A DNA stretch of 64,000 nucleotides, from contig NC_068355.1 in the NCBI RefSeq assembly GCF_020536995.1, forward strand, positions 930,001 through 994,000, given 5' to 3'. Source of the DNA: Dreissena polymorpha. Its lineage: Eukaryota; Mollusca; Bivalvia; Myida; Dreissenidae. Position numbers and translations under genes: made by a program. The number at the start of each line of letters is the position of its first letter. The first letter of the stretch is position 1. Of the stretch, positions 33,216 through 45,194 are shown one piece after another. The notes beneath the pieces are model-generated. The model saw nothing but the letters and a program-made list of their open reading frames with translations. It did no database searches and was not told the origin of the DNA.

Positions 33216-35380
33216 AATAGTGTAATGATATTGTTACATTGAAAGGAATACATAAACTTAAAACTAATACTAAATTATTAAAATTAACTGCCAATTGATC
33301 TTGTTATAAATTTATATATATTAAATTTGAGTTTTATCACCACAAAATGCTATGGTTTCTTTGTTAAAAACCCATCATGTCATGCCTTGTCAAAACAATA
33401 ATACTCCTACTGTTAGTGTTGTGCCTGAGTTTGCCCAAGTCATTCAAGTAATATTTAGTCTGATACCATAACTTCAGCCTACTGATTATTATTTACTTAA
33501 CTTATTGTACAAAGATTTTTTCACCATTTTGCACATGGGGCTGGGGCCATTTGGATTGCAAAAAATCTAGTTGTTTTAAATAAAATTGGGGAATTGTTGT
33601 TATTTTTTGTGCAAAAAAAATCTATAAAATTGAAAACCAATGTGTTTTCAATATTATATATACTAAAGTTTCAATCGCAAAGCTCTATTGGAGAGATGAA
33701 CTGAATATTGCCATTAAAAATACATATTACCTTCTTTAATTTTGGAAACTTTCAATAGGAAATTTTAGACAGCTGAGCCATTTGTAAAATATACATTGTA
33801 CATTCTTTTTTGAGTTAGGGAATAGGGCTGAATATCAATCGTAAATTTGACAAAAAAACAACAACAACAAATACTGGTACAACAACAAGAACTCATCTTT
33901 GTTTTTAATACAGGCCCTCTTTCTAGTGTTCTCAAGATCAGATTTTTTTTTGCAACAACCTATTTTTGACACATAACTTGCATACAATTGTTGTTATTTG
34001 AACATAAGAAACACCAACACATAATACAAAATACAAACAGTACTTTCACTGAAAAATATTTTTAGTATTTGGCATCTGCAACATTGTCCATCTTTTATTA
34101 AAACTGTTGCCATTTTTAAGAACATGAAGCCATTTAATGGTCAATTAAATAAAAGTGAACAGTGTCAAATAGATATTACAATTGAAGACATACATATTGA
34201 CTTGCAAACATTGCAGGAAGGACACACGGTGTCAACTTGAAGTCTTAAATATGTTGTGTTCCTGACATCAATATAGTAAAACAAGTTGTCATAATCTTTA
34301 CCTGTTGTGTTTAATAAGTTATATTGGGATAATTAATTAGAAATAGAATGGTCCCACAAACTATTTTGCAATTAAGAAACATGTTGATGCTCACTCTGGA
34401 TTGGACCTATTTTTTGCATTGTTTTAAGTTGAAATTATAGACTTAGGAAAACAAGTTCTTCTTGAATGTACTTTATTTATAATTTCTGAGAGAGCCTGAA
34501 TGAGTCAGACTGTGATTGATCATAAAATGAACAAAACGTTAAGCATTTGTGTTTTTTGTAATTAACATTAATAACATACAAATAAACACAAGGCAGCTCA
34601 CTTAACATTTTCGATTGTAATGAAAGTGTATGTATTGTAAATTGATAGGTTCATTCTTTACTGCTTAAAGGGAAATACTCAGTTTTTTAAAAGAATGATT
34701 TTCAAATTCTTTGTCATACATTCAAAAAAGTATATCTAAATGTTTAAACAAAAAGTAGTAAAGCTCTTGACTAAGAAAAGTGTTTAAAACTATTTAGAAA
34801 AAAAACTATTCCATAATTTTATTTAATACCTTACCTTAATTATTCGGTAATTATAGACTGACATTTTCAGTGTTTTCAACTTTTGTTCTATTTAAAAGAT
34901 CTCACTGTCAAATATGTGCAATAATTCAACAAGCCTTTTTCTGTCTATTTTGGGAAAAATGTACCTAGCAAAATTCGCGAAATCTTCCAAATTTGGAAGA
35001 ATTTTCATCGACAAAAGCATTATTTGGGAAATTATTTTTCTAATTTTTTTCTTATTAAATCTAAGGTTTTCATACATAGGTTTTGCCCAAAAATAGTAAG
35101 AAAGTATTAAACTGTTTTTTTTTACCATGAAACAGTCATTGTCCACTGATAACGTAAGTATGTGTATGATAAAAATACACAGACTTTGTTATGCTTGAAG
35201 TTCAATAAAATACATAGCTCGATCTGTCATTAAGGATTTTTTTATGAATATTTACAGTCGAAGGACCTGCATCCAACATATTTTTATTCAGAATTCATGT
35301 TGCCAAATGTCTGACGGCAACCATTTTTTGAAACACAAAAGTAAAGCTGAACATCATAAATTGATAGTATTGAAATGTTA
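33216..35380. other. Non-coding, presumed 5' intron of the C2H2 gene
   Basis: AT-rich with simple CAA runs near 33855. No phase-matching exon was found, although one should exist upstream of the exon at 33199. Confidence 0.4.
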
Positions 35381-35385
35381 AGAAG

Positions 35386-35664
35386 CTACAAATGGTAGTG
35401 ACTCTGAATCTGGCAGTGGCAAATGTTCATCACTTGCTTGCTTATGGGCCAGTCAGATTCTGGCTTAACCGTAGACTGACTGGCAGTAGTATTTTTCCAC
35501 AAAACGTACAGTTTGTGCATGCCTTTCGAGTCAATTGTTCGTAGTTTACTTCGATAGTACTTCCAATTATGCGTCATTTTTAGACTGCGTCCGATTTCCG
35601 TATTTTTTAACCCAAATTTACTCTTTCGAACCACAGAAATGTTGAAAGTGAAACTAATCCACAT
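35386..35664 (-). CDS. Unrecognised 92-codon open frame near a possible promoter
   Basis: An open frame starting MWISFTFNISVV and ending CHCQIQSHYHL. It has basic stretches (GRSLKMTHNWKYYRSKLR) and no recognised domain. It lies between the C2H2 gene and a GC-richer, YY1-motif region, so it could be a 5' exon or chance. I do not recognise the product. Confidence 0.25.
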   Translation of the reverse strand: MWISFTFNISVVRKSKFGLKNTEIGRSLKMTHNWKYYRSKLRTIDSKGMHKLYVLWKNTTASQSTVKPESDWPISKQVMNICHCQIQSHYHL

Positions 35665-35835
35665 TTATTTACCTCAGAATATCCATATCGATTCTCAACC
35701 AATTTACAATAATTGATGCGTACACATGGTTATCACTTGTTGTATGCATACCTGATAATTCGGAATAATCCAGCACTTCAATATTTAAAAGCTAATTCTC
35801 ACCGAAAATGTGTCTTAAGAAATGCAAAGACACAA

Positions 35836-36000
35836 GCGGCCGCCATTTTGTCTGAAGTCTCAAGATCGCAAAATTGTATTATGGAATACTCGATACGATG
35901 ACGTTCTACGCATTGCCACGTTGAAACACGGCGCCCGATCATTTAAAACATGGTACCTACCGCGAAAGGCATTTTTCGGCTTCCATTAATTCGGTCTGAA
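35836..36000 (-). promoter_or_regulatory. Candidate promoter or first exon of the C2H2 gene
   Basis: In an otherwise AT-rich region this patch holds a perfect YY1-type site on the minus strand (CAAAATGGCGGC at 35850-35839) and a TGACGT element at about 35898. About 130 bp upstream an ATGGAAGCCGAAAAATGCC runs into a consensus donor (CG, then GTAGGTACC at about 35958). This could be the start codon exon, but its phase (2) does not join the exon at 33199 directly, so a missing exon would be needed. Confidence 0.35.
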
Positions 36001-36265
36001 ATTGGGATTTTTTTAAATAATTGGGGAAAAAACATCCATATTTGGCATTGGGAACGGGTCCGTGAGATAGGCAGAAAAAGGTCTGTTCAATAAAATTAGC
36101 CCTCAAGACAACCACAATTTGCCCTAATGATGAACATTAGTTTACATATTGGCAGATGCATGTAGATGAGAATGTACAACATAATAATTCCAACTAATAG
36201 AACTCAATCTACAAAGAGTTACCTTATAATGGCTTATTTAACTTGTTTTTATCTTTACATAATGC

Positions 36266-37338
36266 AGGCTTGGCGAAATTGTCGGTCCGCCGGTCCTGAC
36301 CGGCATATTTCCATTTGGTCCGGCAAGAATGTTGGTCCTGGCGACCGACAAAATGTGAAATGAATGCAAACAAATCATATTTAAACAAATCATATTTTTT
36401 TCAAAGTTGAAAATTCGAGGAGCAAACCACTAATTACATAATGAAAATGAAAAAACAACAACATTGTTTTGATGTTTGCAATAAAATTGTTAGGTACAAT
36501 TAGCAAATCCAACTGGTTACACAACACCTACTTAAAACTCAGTCGCAAAATCGGCAACTACATTCTAACAAAAAAGATCTTGATAGCTTTGACATATTTT
36601 TCGAGTACATGTAGATAAGGACATTGAAATATGATTTTTTATGAAGCATCGCTTTAAAAGAGTTGTTTATTAACTCAGGTTTAATGCATGTGCAAAAAGG
36701 TCGTTCCAGAGTACCAGGTAGCCTATACAGACAAAACAGTCAAATCTAGGGCTTGTTTTTCTTCTTTGAGACTGGCCATAGACGAATATTTTACAATTTT
36801 GACACGGACAATCCACAAATCTTACGCATTTTTTATCAAAAACGGCCGTTTTGAACTCTTAAAAACTAACTTTTTGTGCTCTAACCTGTCAAAAACAACC
36901 ATTTCACAATTTGAAAAAACGTTTTGTTTTACCGTTTTTCATTCAAAATTCACAAATTTTGTTAACTAATTGTTTGACTGGCGTCGCTTTTAATTGATCA
37001 CTAACGTGAATTGATTAAAATTTTGAAACTGGTGCAACCAATGTATTAGTCGATCAACCTCAAACCTTAAACAAAAAAATTGGCGTCGCAAAAGTCGCGT
37101 TGCTATGTTAAAAAGATTTAAAACACATAAAAAAATTCTAATTAATTGCAATTCGGTATAACAATAAAGAAACAAAAGATTTCTTCATAAGGATGAATGT
37201 TTTTACAATGCTATATTAAAACGGACATGAATTAACTGTTGTTGATTTTTTCAGGCCGGCTAATCTTCTACGGACCAGTACATTTTCTGAAATGCCTGTC
37301 CAGATGACTGGCAGGTTTTTTCCTATTTCGCCAAGCCT
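36266..37338. mobile_element. 1.07-kb non-autonomous TIR transposon
   Basis: The ends AGGCTTGGCGAAAT (36266-36279) and ATTTCGCCAAGCCT (37325-37338) are perfect inverted repeats; similarity continues inward weakly (CCGGTCC/GGACC). Flanks ATAATGC and GTAATGC agree at six of seven positions and may be a target duplication. No transposase is encoded. A fragment of the common MITE (36670-36750) lies inside. A hAT-like origin is possible from the flank length. Confidence 0.75.
36670..36750 (+). mobile_element. GTCGTCCCAGATTAGC-family MITE, fragment
   Basis: CAGGTTTAATGCATGTGCAA and TCGTTCCAGAGTACCAGGTA only; nested in the 1.07-kb element. Confidence 0.5.
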
Positions 37339-37339
37339 G

Positions 37340-38210
37340 TAATGCAGCCTCAGATGAGGAAAGTCATCACTAATTTCGAAAAACACAATCTTCTTAAGAT
37401 TTAATGAGGAGAATAAGTCTACATGTCTACTTTTCCATACGCCCTAAGGTTTGTTGGGGATATTTTATTTGATAAAAACCGAATCCACTCGTCTATGCCA
37501 AAGGCAAAGTTATCTGTTGCGATTTGGGTCCGTTTTCCGAATGTAAACGATTAAAAATCGGTACATGCAGATGGCATGTGCTGGCCTATGTGACTAACAT
37601 GTTCTTACCTTAAGATTTTTTTTCTTAAATTGATTGTTCTTTGAAACACAAATTATAACACAAAACTGTATTTTCTCTTTCAGTAATGACATATTCTGAG
37701 CAAAGGGAAGTAACTTTTTTTTACCAAATAATACTACACCGCACGACGATGGCTGGACAGCACTAAAATATCATATAATGTTATTGTTCGACCTGGTAAG
37801 GTCGTTAAAACTATTGCTTCGTAAATTACCTTAATGGTGCAAGCTTTTTGTTTCACCATTAACAACATCAATACTAGAAAAAAGGAATGTGTAACGAAAA
37901 TAATAAAACAATGATATTTTCTTTCTCTTTCTCTTTATTTCAACAGTGTAACACTTTCGAACACAATTAGGCTGTTCACCTTATTAAATATCAATATGAT
38001 AAATTACGGGAAAAACGCTTATTTGATAACCATGTAATGTAATAAAAATTTGGAAATTATTCTGTACAAAACATCATACTAGTTTGAATAAAAAATAATG
38101 CATCCAAACAATTAAATCCTACTTTTGCTGCATGAAGCGTTTTACATCTGCCAAGCTTTTAGATCCTATATTTTATAATTGTGTGCCTATTAAGCCTCTA
38201 GAATTGAACG
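37340..38210. other. Non-coding spacer
   Basis: Nothing recognised. Confidence 0.4.
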
Positions 38211-38220
38211 ATAGTTCGGT

Positions 38221-38335
38221 TGCTGTTGCCTAGTGGAAATGGTGTCCGCTTAGAGACTAGGAGATCTCGGTACTAATCATTATAGTGGAAGCGTTCTTTA
38301 GATCACCGTTTAGAAACCAAATACTGGTCCTACCA
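38221..38335 (+). mobile_element. tRNA-derived SINE, same family as 26628
   Basis: TAGTGGAAATGGTGTCCGCT, then GAGATCTCGGTACTAATCA, then AGCGTTCTTTAGATCACC and CTGGTCCTACCAAGG, in the same order as the SINE at 26628-26750. The tail is single-copy here. Confidence 0.65.
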
Positions 38336-38556
38336 AGGAAACATATTGTTTTATTATGTATCAATTCAACTTAAGCTGTTGATTATTGCATAACCTGATT
38401 GAACATAGGTTATTAAAATAATGTTATGTGTCAAATCAATTTTTATTGTCATGATCATCAATGCATAATGATGTTTAACTGAGGGACAGCATTATTGTTT
38501 TGAAATTGAAATATTTCATTCTGTTGCTCTTTCATATCTCATACATGTTCCATAAG

Positions 38557-38697
38557 AAGGCGCCGTGAAGAAGGCCACAATTCACAACATCAATGTCTCT
38601 GGCAAGCGTGGCAACATCGTGCAGGTGTACCATGCCGTGGAGTATGACTTTGTCCCTAACGTCCTGGAAATGAGACCCGGAGAATTTTTGCACTTCC
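38557..38697 (+). CDS. DD3-3-like protein, one exon
   Basis: Between an AAGAAG acceptor and a GTGAGT donor the frame reads VKKATIHNINVSGKRGNIVQ, VYHAVEYDFVPNVLEMRPG and EFLHFQ. The ending EFLHFQ, normally followed by WTGSN, resembles my memory of DD3-3-type secreted proteins (Dictyostelium, cnidarians, molluscs). The exon has unbroken coding character on the + strand. The start and the remaining exons are not in view except a possible decayed one at 41126. Confidence 0.55.
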
Positions 38698-38984
38698 AGT
38701 GAGTGCCACAGGATAAAACATCTCAAAACAAGACCAACAAATGTTTAATGAGTAATATTTGGGTTACTGATACAGTTCATGATGCATTTATTGAAATACA
38801 AATGCAGCATCAAAATTCGATCCAAACTGATGATTCTTATCATTATTTGCTATCATTATTATTGCGTCAAGTACGGTAATAGATTGAAGCAATTAACATC
38901 TTTGGATTTTAGTTAAATGTTCAGTTCTCAATTGTAAAGAAAGGACTAATTCAATGTTGATATTGGTTGATATTTGTTGCTTTT

Positions 38985-39350
38985 TATGCCCTCCACACAA
39001 ACAGATTGGGAGGCATTAAGCATAGCACTTGTTTGTGCTTCAGTACGTCTCAAAGCTTGTGCATGATTTCTTCAACTACTTAAATTGCTGACTGGATGTG
39101 TCTCAAACTTTGTAGCACTGTTTTGTCTGTTTTTAAACATTGTGTTTTCTACCCCTCTCTAATGGCTTGACGCGTGCAGCTAAAACTTGTGCGTAGGTGT
39201 GTATTTCCAAGATTATGAGGTCCTTCTTGGCCAGAGGCCGTATTATGTGAAGACCCAGATTGTGTCCCAACACGTACTGCTCCTAATTGGCTTACAAGAC
39301 TCACAAAAGTTGGGACAAATTTTTGAATTATAGCTTCAATTTTCATCTTT
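38985..39350. repeat. Probable old dispersed repeat
   Basis: Starts TTTTTATGCCCTCCACACAA, a phrase I associate with bivalve dispersed repeats. It has no coding content. The boundary is uncertain. Confidence 0.3.
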
Positions 39351-39419
39351 TTAGTTTTTACTAAAAGTTATTTAATTTTGGTGTGGTCTTATGCTGTGTG
39401 TGTGTAGGGGGGGGAGGGG

Positions 39420-39560
39420 TATGAGTGCCCGGAGGAAACCCACCAGTTTGGTATGGTGATCACCTAACAAGCTAAAATGCGGTGGGAATGGGGATTGAAC
39501 CCAGGTTGCAGAAGTGAGAACATGTACCAACAACTGTACTTACCGAACAGATAAAACGTT
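39420..39560 (-). mobile_element. tRNA-derived SINE-like sequence
   Basis: On the minus strand GCAACCTGGGTTCAATCCCC is a good B box, preceded by GTAAGTACAGTTGTTGGTAC as an A-box-like stretch. A G-run (39404-39417) flanks it. Confidence 0.5.
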
Positions 39561-39814
39561 TATAGCTGACAGACAGTAATCTGTAGCTGATTATATAGGA
39601 AGAATTGCAGCCCTTTGTCTGGTTTTCGAGATTTTTTCAAGACTGAATGACCTTAATGTGATCATAATGGAAGGAATGTCTGCTGCGACCAAATTTTGGT
39701 AAATTGTGGCCCTTTGTTTGTATTTCCTATTGTGTCGCCGGACTATGGTCAGAGGACATATAGGTATTACTTGTTTCGGCGGTGTCGGCGGCGTCCGCGG
39801 TGTCACACTTTTCG

Positions 39815-40435
39815 AAAAAGGCTCATAACTTCTGTGTCCCTTAAGATATTGCTTCATATTAGGTATGCATGTGTATCTGAACAATACCTTTCCATGCGCA
39901 TACAATTTTTAACCCCTGTCACCTTGACCTTGAACTTGAGGCCAGCGTTCAGGTTTCGAAATTTGTGGCCGCGATTCGAAAAAGGCTCATACATTCTGTG
40001 TCCGTTCAGATATTGCTTTCATATTTGGTATGCATGTGCATCTGGACAACACCTTTCCATGCGCATACAATTTTCTTTCCCTGTGACCTTGACCGTGAAC
40101 ATAAGGTCAGCGTTCAGTTTTCGAAATCTGCGACCGCGATTCGAAAAAGGCTCATAACTACTGTGTCCCTACATATATTGCTTTCATATTTGGTATGCAT
40201 GTGTATCTGGATACATGCATAATCTGCGAACGCGATTCGAAAAAGGCTAATACCTACTGTGTCCCTTCAGATATTGCTTTCATATTTTGTACGCATGTGT
40301 ATCTGGACAACACCTTTCCATGCGCATGACAGTTTTGTCCCCTGTGACCTTGACCTTGAACTTAGGGTCCGAGTTTAGATTTCAAAATCTGCGACCGCGA
40401 CCCAAAAAAGGTCCATAACTACTATGTCTTGAGCT
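39815..40435 (+). repeat. About 165-bp tandem repeat, four to five copies
   Basis: AAAAAGGCTCATAACT-CTGTGTCC recurs at about 39817, 39978, 40142, 40239 (a shortened unit) and 40405, with TTTCCATGCGCAT and CTTGACCTTGAAC blocks between. It is related in wording to the 185-bp repeat at 3765-4275 (ATATTGCTTTTATATTTTG). Open frames here are repeat artefacts. Confidence 0.9.
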
Positions 40436-40899
40436 TTACTTTAAATTTTTTTAATAATAATAATAAACGATTTGATATTTGTGAACTTTGACAGTTATAT
40501 AGATGTTGGTGAACTAGAAATGTATTACAGCCACCACAAACTTGTTTGGATAGCAGTTTAGAATTGATGAGAATTCACAAATTATAGCTGGTCTGTCTGT
40601 GTGTTTTTGTCTGTTTGCTATTAGATTTACAATATTCATACAAAATTATTTTGGTCATTCATTAACAAAAAGTTTTGCTTATTCAATATGTTACTAAATA
40701 CGACAAACAAGGGTAAAAGTTTGATTGTAACAACATTAAGAATTAATGTCCCATCCCGATATAATAGTAAACAAGTAACACAGGTATGTTACCATCAGGC
40801 GACACATCCAACTCGCGGAGTTCTAGTTAGAATATAAAGTTCCAAAAATATTGTGTACTTAATTCCTTTTAAGTAGCTTCATTGATTGAGTTCAAACTT

Positions 40900-41092
40900 A
40901 AACAGTCTGCACAGGCTAATCTGTGAAAACTATTTCCGCTTATAAGGTATTTTTTGTTCAAAGGAAGTCCAGAATCCAGAGTAGTCAGCAAGTGTCGTCT
41001 CTGATTAGCCTATGGGAACAGCACAGGCTAATCTGGGAGGACTCTTTGTGCATATGCATTAAACCCAATTTTACAGAGTGAAGTTCAATAGC
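40900..41092. mobile_element. GTCGTCCCAGATTAGC-family MITE, copy without left end
   Basis: GTCTGCACAGGCTAATCTGT, AAGTGTCGTCTCTGATTAGC and the ending GCATTAAACCCAATTTTAC. Confidence 0.75.
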
Positions 41093-41125
41093 ATTGTTGT
41101 TATGCTTTCGTTGTCTGGCAAATTC

Positions 41126-41240
41126 GGCAGAGTGCAGGTGGATGCAGGCGTGTTTGATGGACTCACAATGCTGAGACTGGAGGTGTGGTCAAGGTCAAAA
41201 AACAAGGCCAAGGTCGAACAGATATCAAAGTCTCTAACGG
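41126..41240 (+). pseudogene. Possible decayed DD3-3-like exon
   Basis: Between a GGCAG acceptor and a GTGAGT donor one frame gives WTHNAETGG and GQGRTDIKVSN, recalling the WTGSN...GQG..GTDRSN region that should follow the exon at 38557. A stop lies just before it and the fit is poor. It could be chance. Confidence 0.3.
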
Positions 41241-41623
41241 TGAGTGAAAACTAAGTTGTGAGTATTAAACAAATAAATTTAAGTTCTCTTTTTAGAAAGA
41301 CAGATTATTTATTTTGTCATTTTGCATGAAGTTTTTGTTATTGATGTGCAATATGTGTTTGATAATTACTGGTGTACACGGATGTATGTGATTACAAATG
41401 ATTTCTTTCTCAGACACAGTACATAAGAATATATATTTTTATTTACCTTACAACTACTTGTCTAGTTTCTGGTCCATTAGTGTCAGAGAAAATATATTTA
41501 AAGCTTTTTGCTCATTCATATTCTAATAATGATCTATGCACCAGTCATAAAAATCCCTGCTGGACAGCATCTGTTTTGACAAAAATTGGGAAAAGTTCTC
41601 TTCAGCTTTGTTCTAATGATGTC

Positions 41624-43867
41624 TTAATGTAAAACACAATACCTTATCATCACAACTCTGTGGATTAGTTGCTTGTCAACATAACTAGACTTGATGTTCC
41701 GTTCTCGAACTAACGAAATGGTTCGTTCTTTTCCAGGATGACCAACATCTTGATGTGGACCTTTCAATACTTCAGTGTGATAACATGATTGTAAAACTAA
41801 TTGTCGAACTGTATTTTGATTTTCTTGAATTTCCATGTAAAGTAGACCTCGTATCATATTCAACTAGTTAAAATGTCTTGACATTGTCAAATGTCTATTG
41901 TTTGAAATCAAACTTTTGTGTGGATTTTTTTAATTCACAGTTGCTTTAACCCACACACCAATATCAGGATCATTAAGCTGACTATTTCGCAATTCCCTCA
42001 TCTCCTTCTGTGTTAGAGTAACACCAGTGTCTTCAACACTTTCAAGAACTTTTACAGAAGCACATGGAAATACTCCAATTAATGGAACATGTATTTGATT
42101 ACAAATTGTTTTAACAATTTTACTTTCAATTTTACTTTCTTTCAACTGATTTTCATATTTTTCAAAAGGATATCGTGACATAATGTCAGCATCAATATTT
42201 TTAATTCATTAAAACCTTTTTCTTCATCAGCTCCCCATTTCCATTTCACATTCAACTTGTTTTTTTTTTAAATTCTTTTTGGGGCTTGTGGGTGGTAGTA
42301 AATTAGTCAGAGGTTCTGCAATCTTACTAAAATTCTTCACATATTTTCTGTAGTAGCCTGCTGAAGCCAAAAATGACCGTAATTCATCTGCATTTGATGG
42401 AGTAGGATAATTTCTTATCTTCTCACACTTGTCTGGATCCGTTTCAATTCCATCTTCTCCAACAACATGGCCTAACAAATTAACTTTCTTTTTTTTAAAG
42501 TTACATTTTTCTGGAGAAAGCTTTATTCCACACTCTCTGAGTCGAGTCATAATCAAATCAAGTCGTTCCAGATGTTGTGAAAACGAAGTACTGAAACTGA
42601 TTAAATCATCTAAATAAATAACACAGATTTTCATGTTACAATCACCCAACAATTCTTCCATTAAACGTTTGTAACTAGCGGGGCTGTTGACTAACCCAAA
42701 CGGCAATTTGTTGAACTTCCAAAAACCAAGTTGACCTACTGTAAAAGCTGTTCTTTCTTTATGACACTCTTCAACCTCAACCTGATGGTAACCAGCTTTC
42801 ATATCCACAGTGCTAAACCATGTTGCACCACTTAAACATTTAAAAATATCTTCAACTCTGGGAATTGCATATGAATCTTTGATGGTTTGTTTATTCAGCC
42901 TTCGATAGTCAATGCACATACGCAATTTTCCATTCTTTTTTCTACAAAGTACAACTGCAGATGCCCATGGCGACTTCGACTTCCTAATTATTCCTGCAGT
43001 GACTAAGTCATTCAAATGTTTGCTCACCTCATCTACCATATGTTGAGGTATATTTCTATGTCTTTGTTTAAAAGGAATGTTGTTATGCAAATCAATTCGA
43101 TGTTTTGACAAGGTACAATTGCCGATATCTGTGTCTCCTTTTGATAAAATGTTCTCATGTCTTTTCATTAAAGTTAAAAGTTTACTGTTCTGTTCTGAAG
43201 TTTATTCAGAATTTATATGAACTTGGTTAAAAATATTTACATTGTCATCTGACAAATTCTCATTTGAACTTTGTTCAATGATCATAGGCTGCATTTCACA
43301 AATGACAGCTCTAGGTGAATTGTTTACAAAATTGGAAGATGGATTTGAGATATTAACTAATATCTCTTGTTTGTTGTTTTCAAAATTAAAAACAGCAGGA
43401 GTAATTTCCACAAAATTTGGCCATAAAAACTCCTTTGTCTTTTTCAACATAGCACAAGTCTGTTTATAACTTAAGACTTTATCAGTAAAACATAGTAATT
43501 TTACTGACTGATTTGGACCAATAGTCACAGTTGTGTGTTGGTTACCTCTCAGTATACCAAGTCGATTCCCATTTCTGGCTAATTCTCTTTCATGTAATGT
43601 CATGGTTCTAAAAGTTAAGTACCAAGGTGTTGGCAATTTAGCCTTTAAAAAAAATTGCTCGCCACAATGTAATTTAGAATTTTCCATAAGGTGAGACAAT
43701 ATATTAGTACCTAAAAGAACAGGAGTATTTTGATTGTACTCAGTATTTGGCACAACAAGTAATAAACAAAATTGTTCTTCAGAGTTTTCAATCCCTAGGG
43801 TATTAATTGAAATTTCACTATACTTTTTATATGGTAGTGCATTACCACCAGCACATTTAATTTTCAT
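41624..43867 (-). mobile_element. Ty3/Gypsy-like LTR retroelement pol fossil
   Basis: An old LTR-retrotransposon copy. In minus-strand order it shows a protease-like part (43202-43867), a reverse transcriptase with adjoining RNase H start (42227-43168) and a short integrase zinc-binding part (41624-41870). It is broken in several places and incomplete at both ends; no LTRs, gag or full integrase were recognised. Reading frames are still long, so it is of middling rather than great age. It lies between unrelated host exons. Confidence 0.85.
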
Positions 43868-43899
43868 CTATTTAGAGGTTTCAATTCATGTTTAGACAA

Positions 43900-45045
43900 A
43901 TGTTCATTATAAAATTTCTCTGAACATGTGGATAACATCTTAAGATGTTCTTTTAAAGGTTACTTAGACCCCAGTTTAAGGAATTCGCTCCAAATACAGA
44001 CACGGTATATTAAATTTAATATCAAACGGATTGAACTGTTTTTACAAGCACAATGTAGAAAAAGTATCAATTAAACCAGTATAGGTAAACGTATCTAGTA
44101 CTTACCTTTTGTATAATGTATAATAATATAATGTATAATGGAGAAGTTAAGTATGCAGCGTTTTAAATTATTCATGTTTAAATTATTCAACAATTGTCAT
44201 TGTATACTCCAATTCATGTGCAAAAAAGGATATTTAAAACAATTCACAAAACTAAAAAATAAAAGTATGGTTAACACAAACTATAATTTTTAAACTTGAG
44301 ATTTCAAAAAAACAAAATTGTTTCACTATGGTTAAGCTGAATCAAATATTTGGAGAATAAATTAACCCCCAATAAATCAATATCAATAAACAGATTCAAC
44401 CAACTGATATAGCAGTGCATGTCAAACGATTAAAACATATCTCTGTGTTAAAAGAAAGACTTAAGATTTAGCAAGGAATTTGTGCTTTTTTGGGGGGACG
44501 AACATAAAATTATAAAAATAATGCAAATGGTATATCAGATCTGTAAATGAGAGTTTGAACGAAACACATTTTTGGTTCAGCACATGGGCCCTTAAGCATA
44601 ATTCAGGACAAGATTTTAGGCAAGTAAAACTGTATTTGTGTTTGTGGATACAGCTATGTTTTATTCCTAGGAAATGGAACACTGTATTTCATTTTCAACC
44701 AGATGCATGATATTCTCAAGTACCCGAATTAGATAATTAAATCCATATAAATGTATGTGTGGGCTTATAAGTTTAAATTGTCCTTCCGCGCCAGTCGCTG
44801 AATTGTGTGAGGAACCGGTTTGTGTCCCAGAACTCCGACCTAACTAACTTTCTAGACTACTCGCAATAGTTTTTACTAATTTTGAGTAGTATTCAAGTGT
44901 TAATCGGTAGTTTAACTAATATTATTTCAGTGTAACGATTTAGTATACCTTATTTAAGTGTTACTCAGAAGTTTTCCTTACTAACTTGCTAACTGGTAGG
45001 AAACCTAATTAACATGTAATGCGGTAGTAAATATAATTAATTTGC
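43900..45045. other. Non-coding stretch
   Basis: AT-rich. Presumably an intron or the 3' side of the MEST-like gene; no further exon of that gene was recognised. Confidence 0.4.
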
Positions 45046-45048
45046 CAC

Positions 45049-45191
45049 CCTGTATGATACCTGTGTAACAACTCGAGTGCGACAGTGTCCCCGTAGTCAT
45101 GTGACAGCACGTGGGTGTGGTTTACAGACAGCGAGACCAGAAGTGTGTCGTGGGTATTTGCCTGCTCCTCAATTAGGTAGTCACTATTCAA
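45049..45191 (-). CDS. MEST: MEST-like alpha/beta hydrolase, exon with HDYGD motif
   Basis: Between a GTTTCAG acceptor and a GTGGCA donor the frame reads LNSDYLIEEQANTHDTLL, VSLSVNHTHVLSHDYGD and TVALELLHRYHTG. HDYGD is the nucleophile-elbow region of the MEST/epoxide-hydrolase-like branch, with Asp in the nucleophile position. MEST-type proteins are ER/membrane-associated hydrolases of uncertain substrate. The exon is 143 bp and starts in phase 0, fitting the previous exon. Confidence 0.85.
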
Positions 45192-45194
45192 CTG

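Noticed and set aside
39591-40222. Open frames on both strands near 39.6-40.2 kb
   Set aside because: Produced by the 165-bp tandem repeat; periodic residues, no domain.
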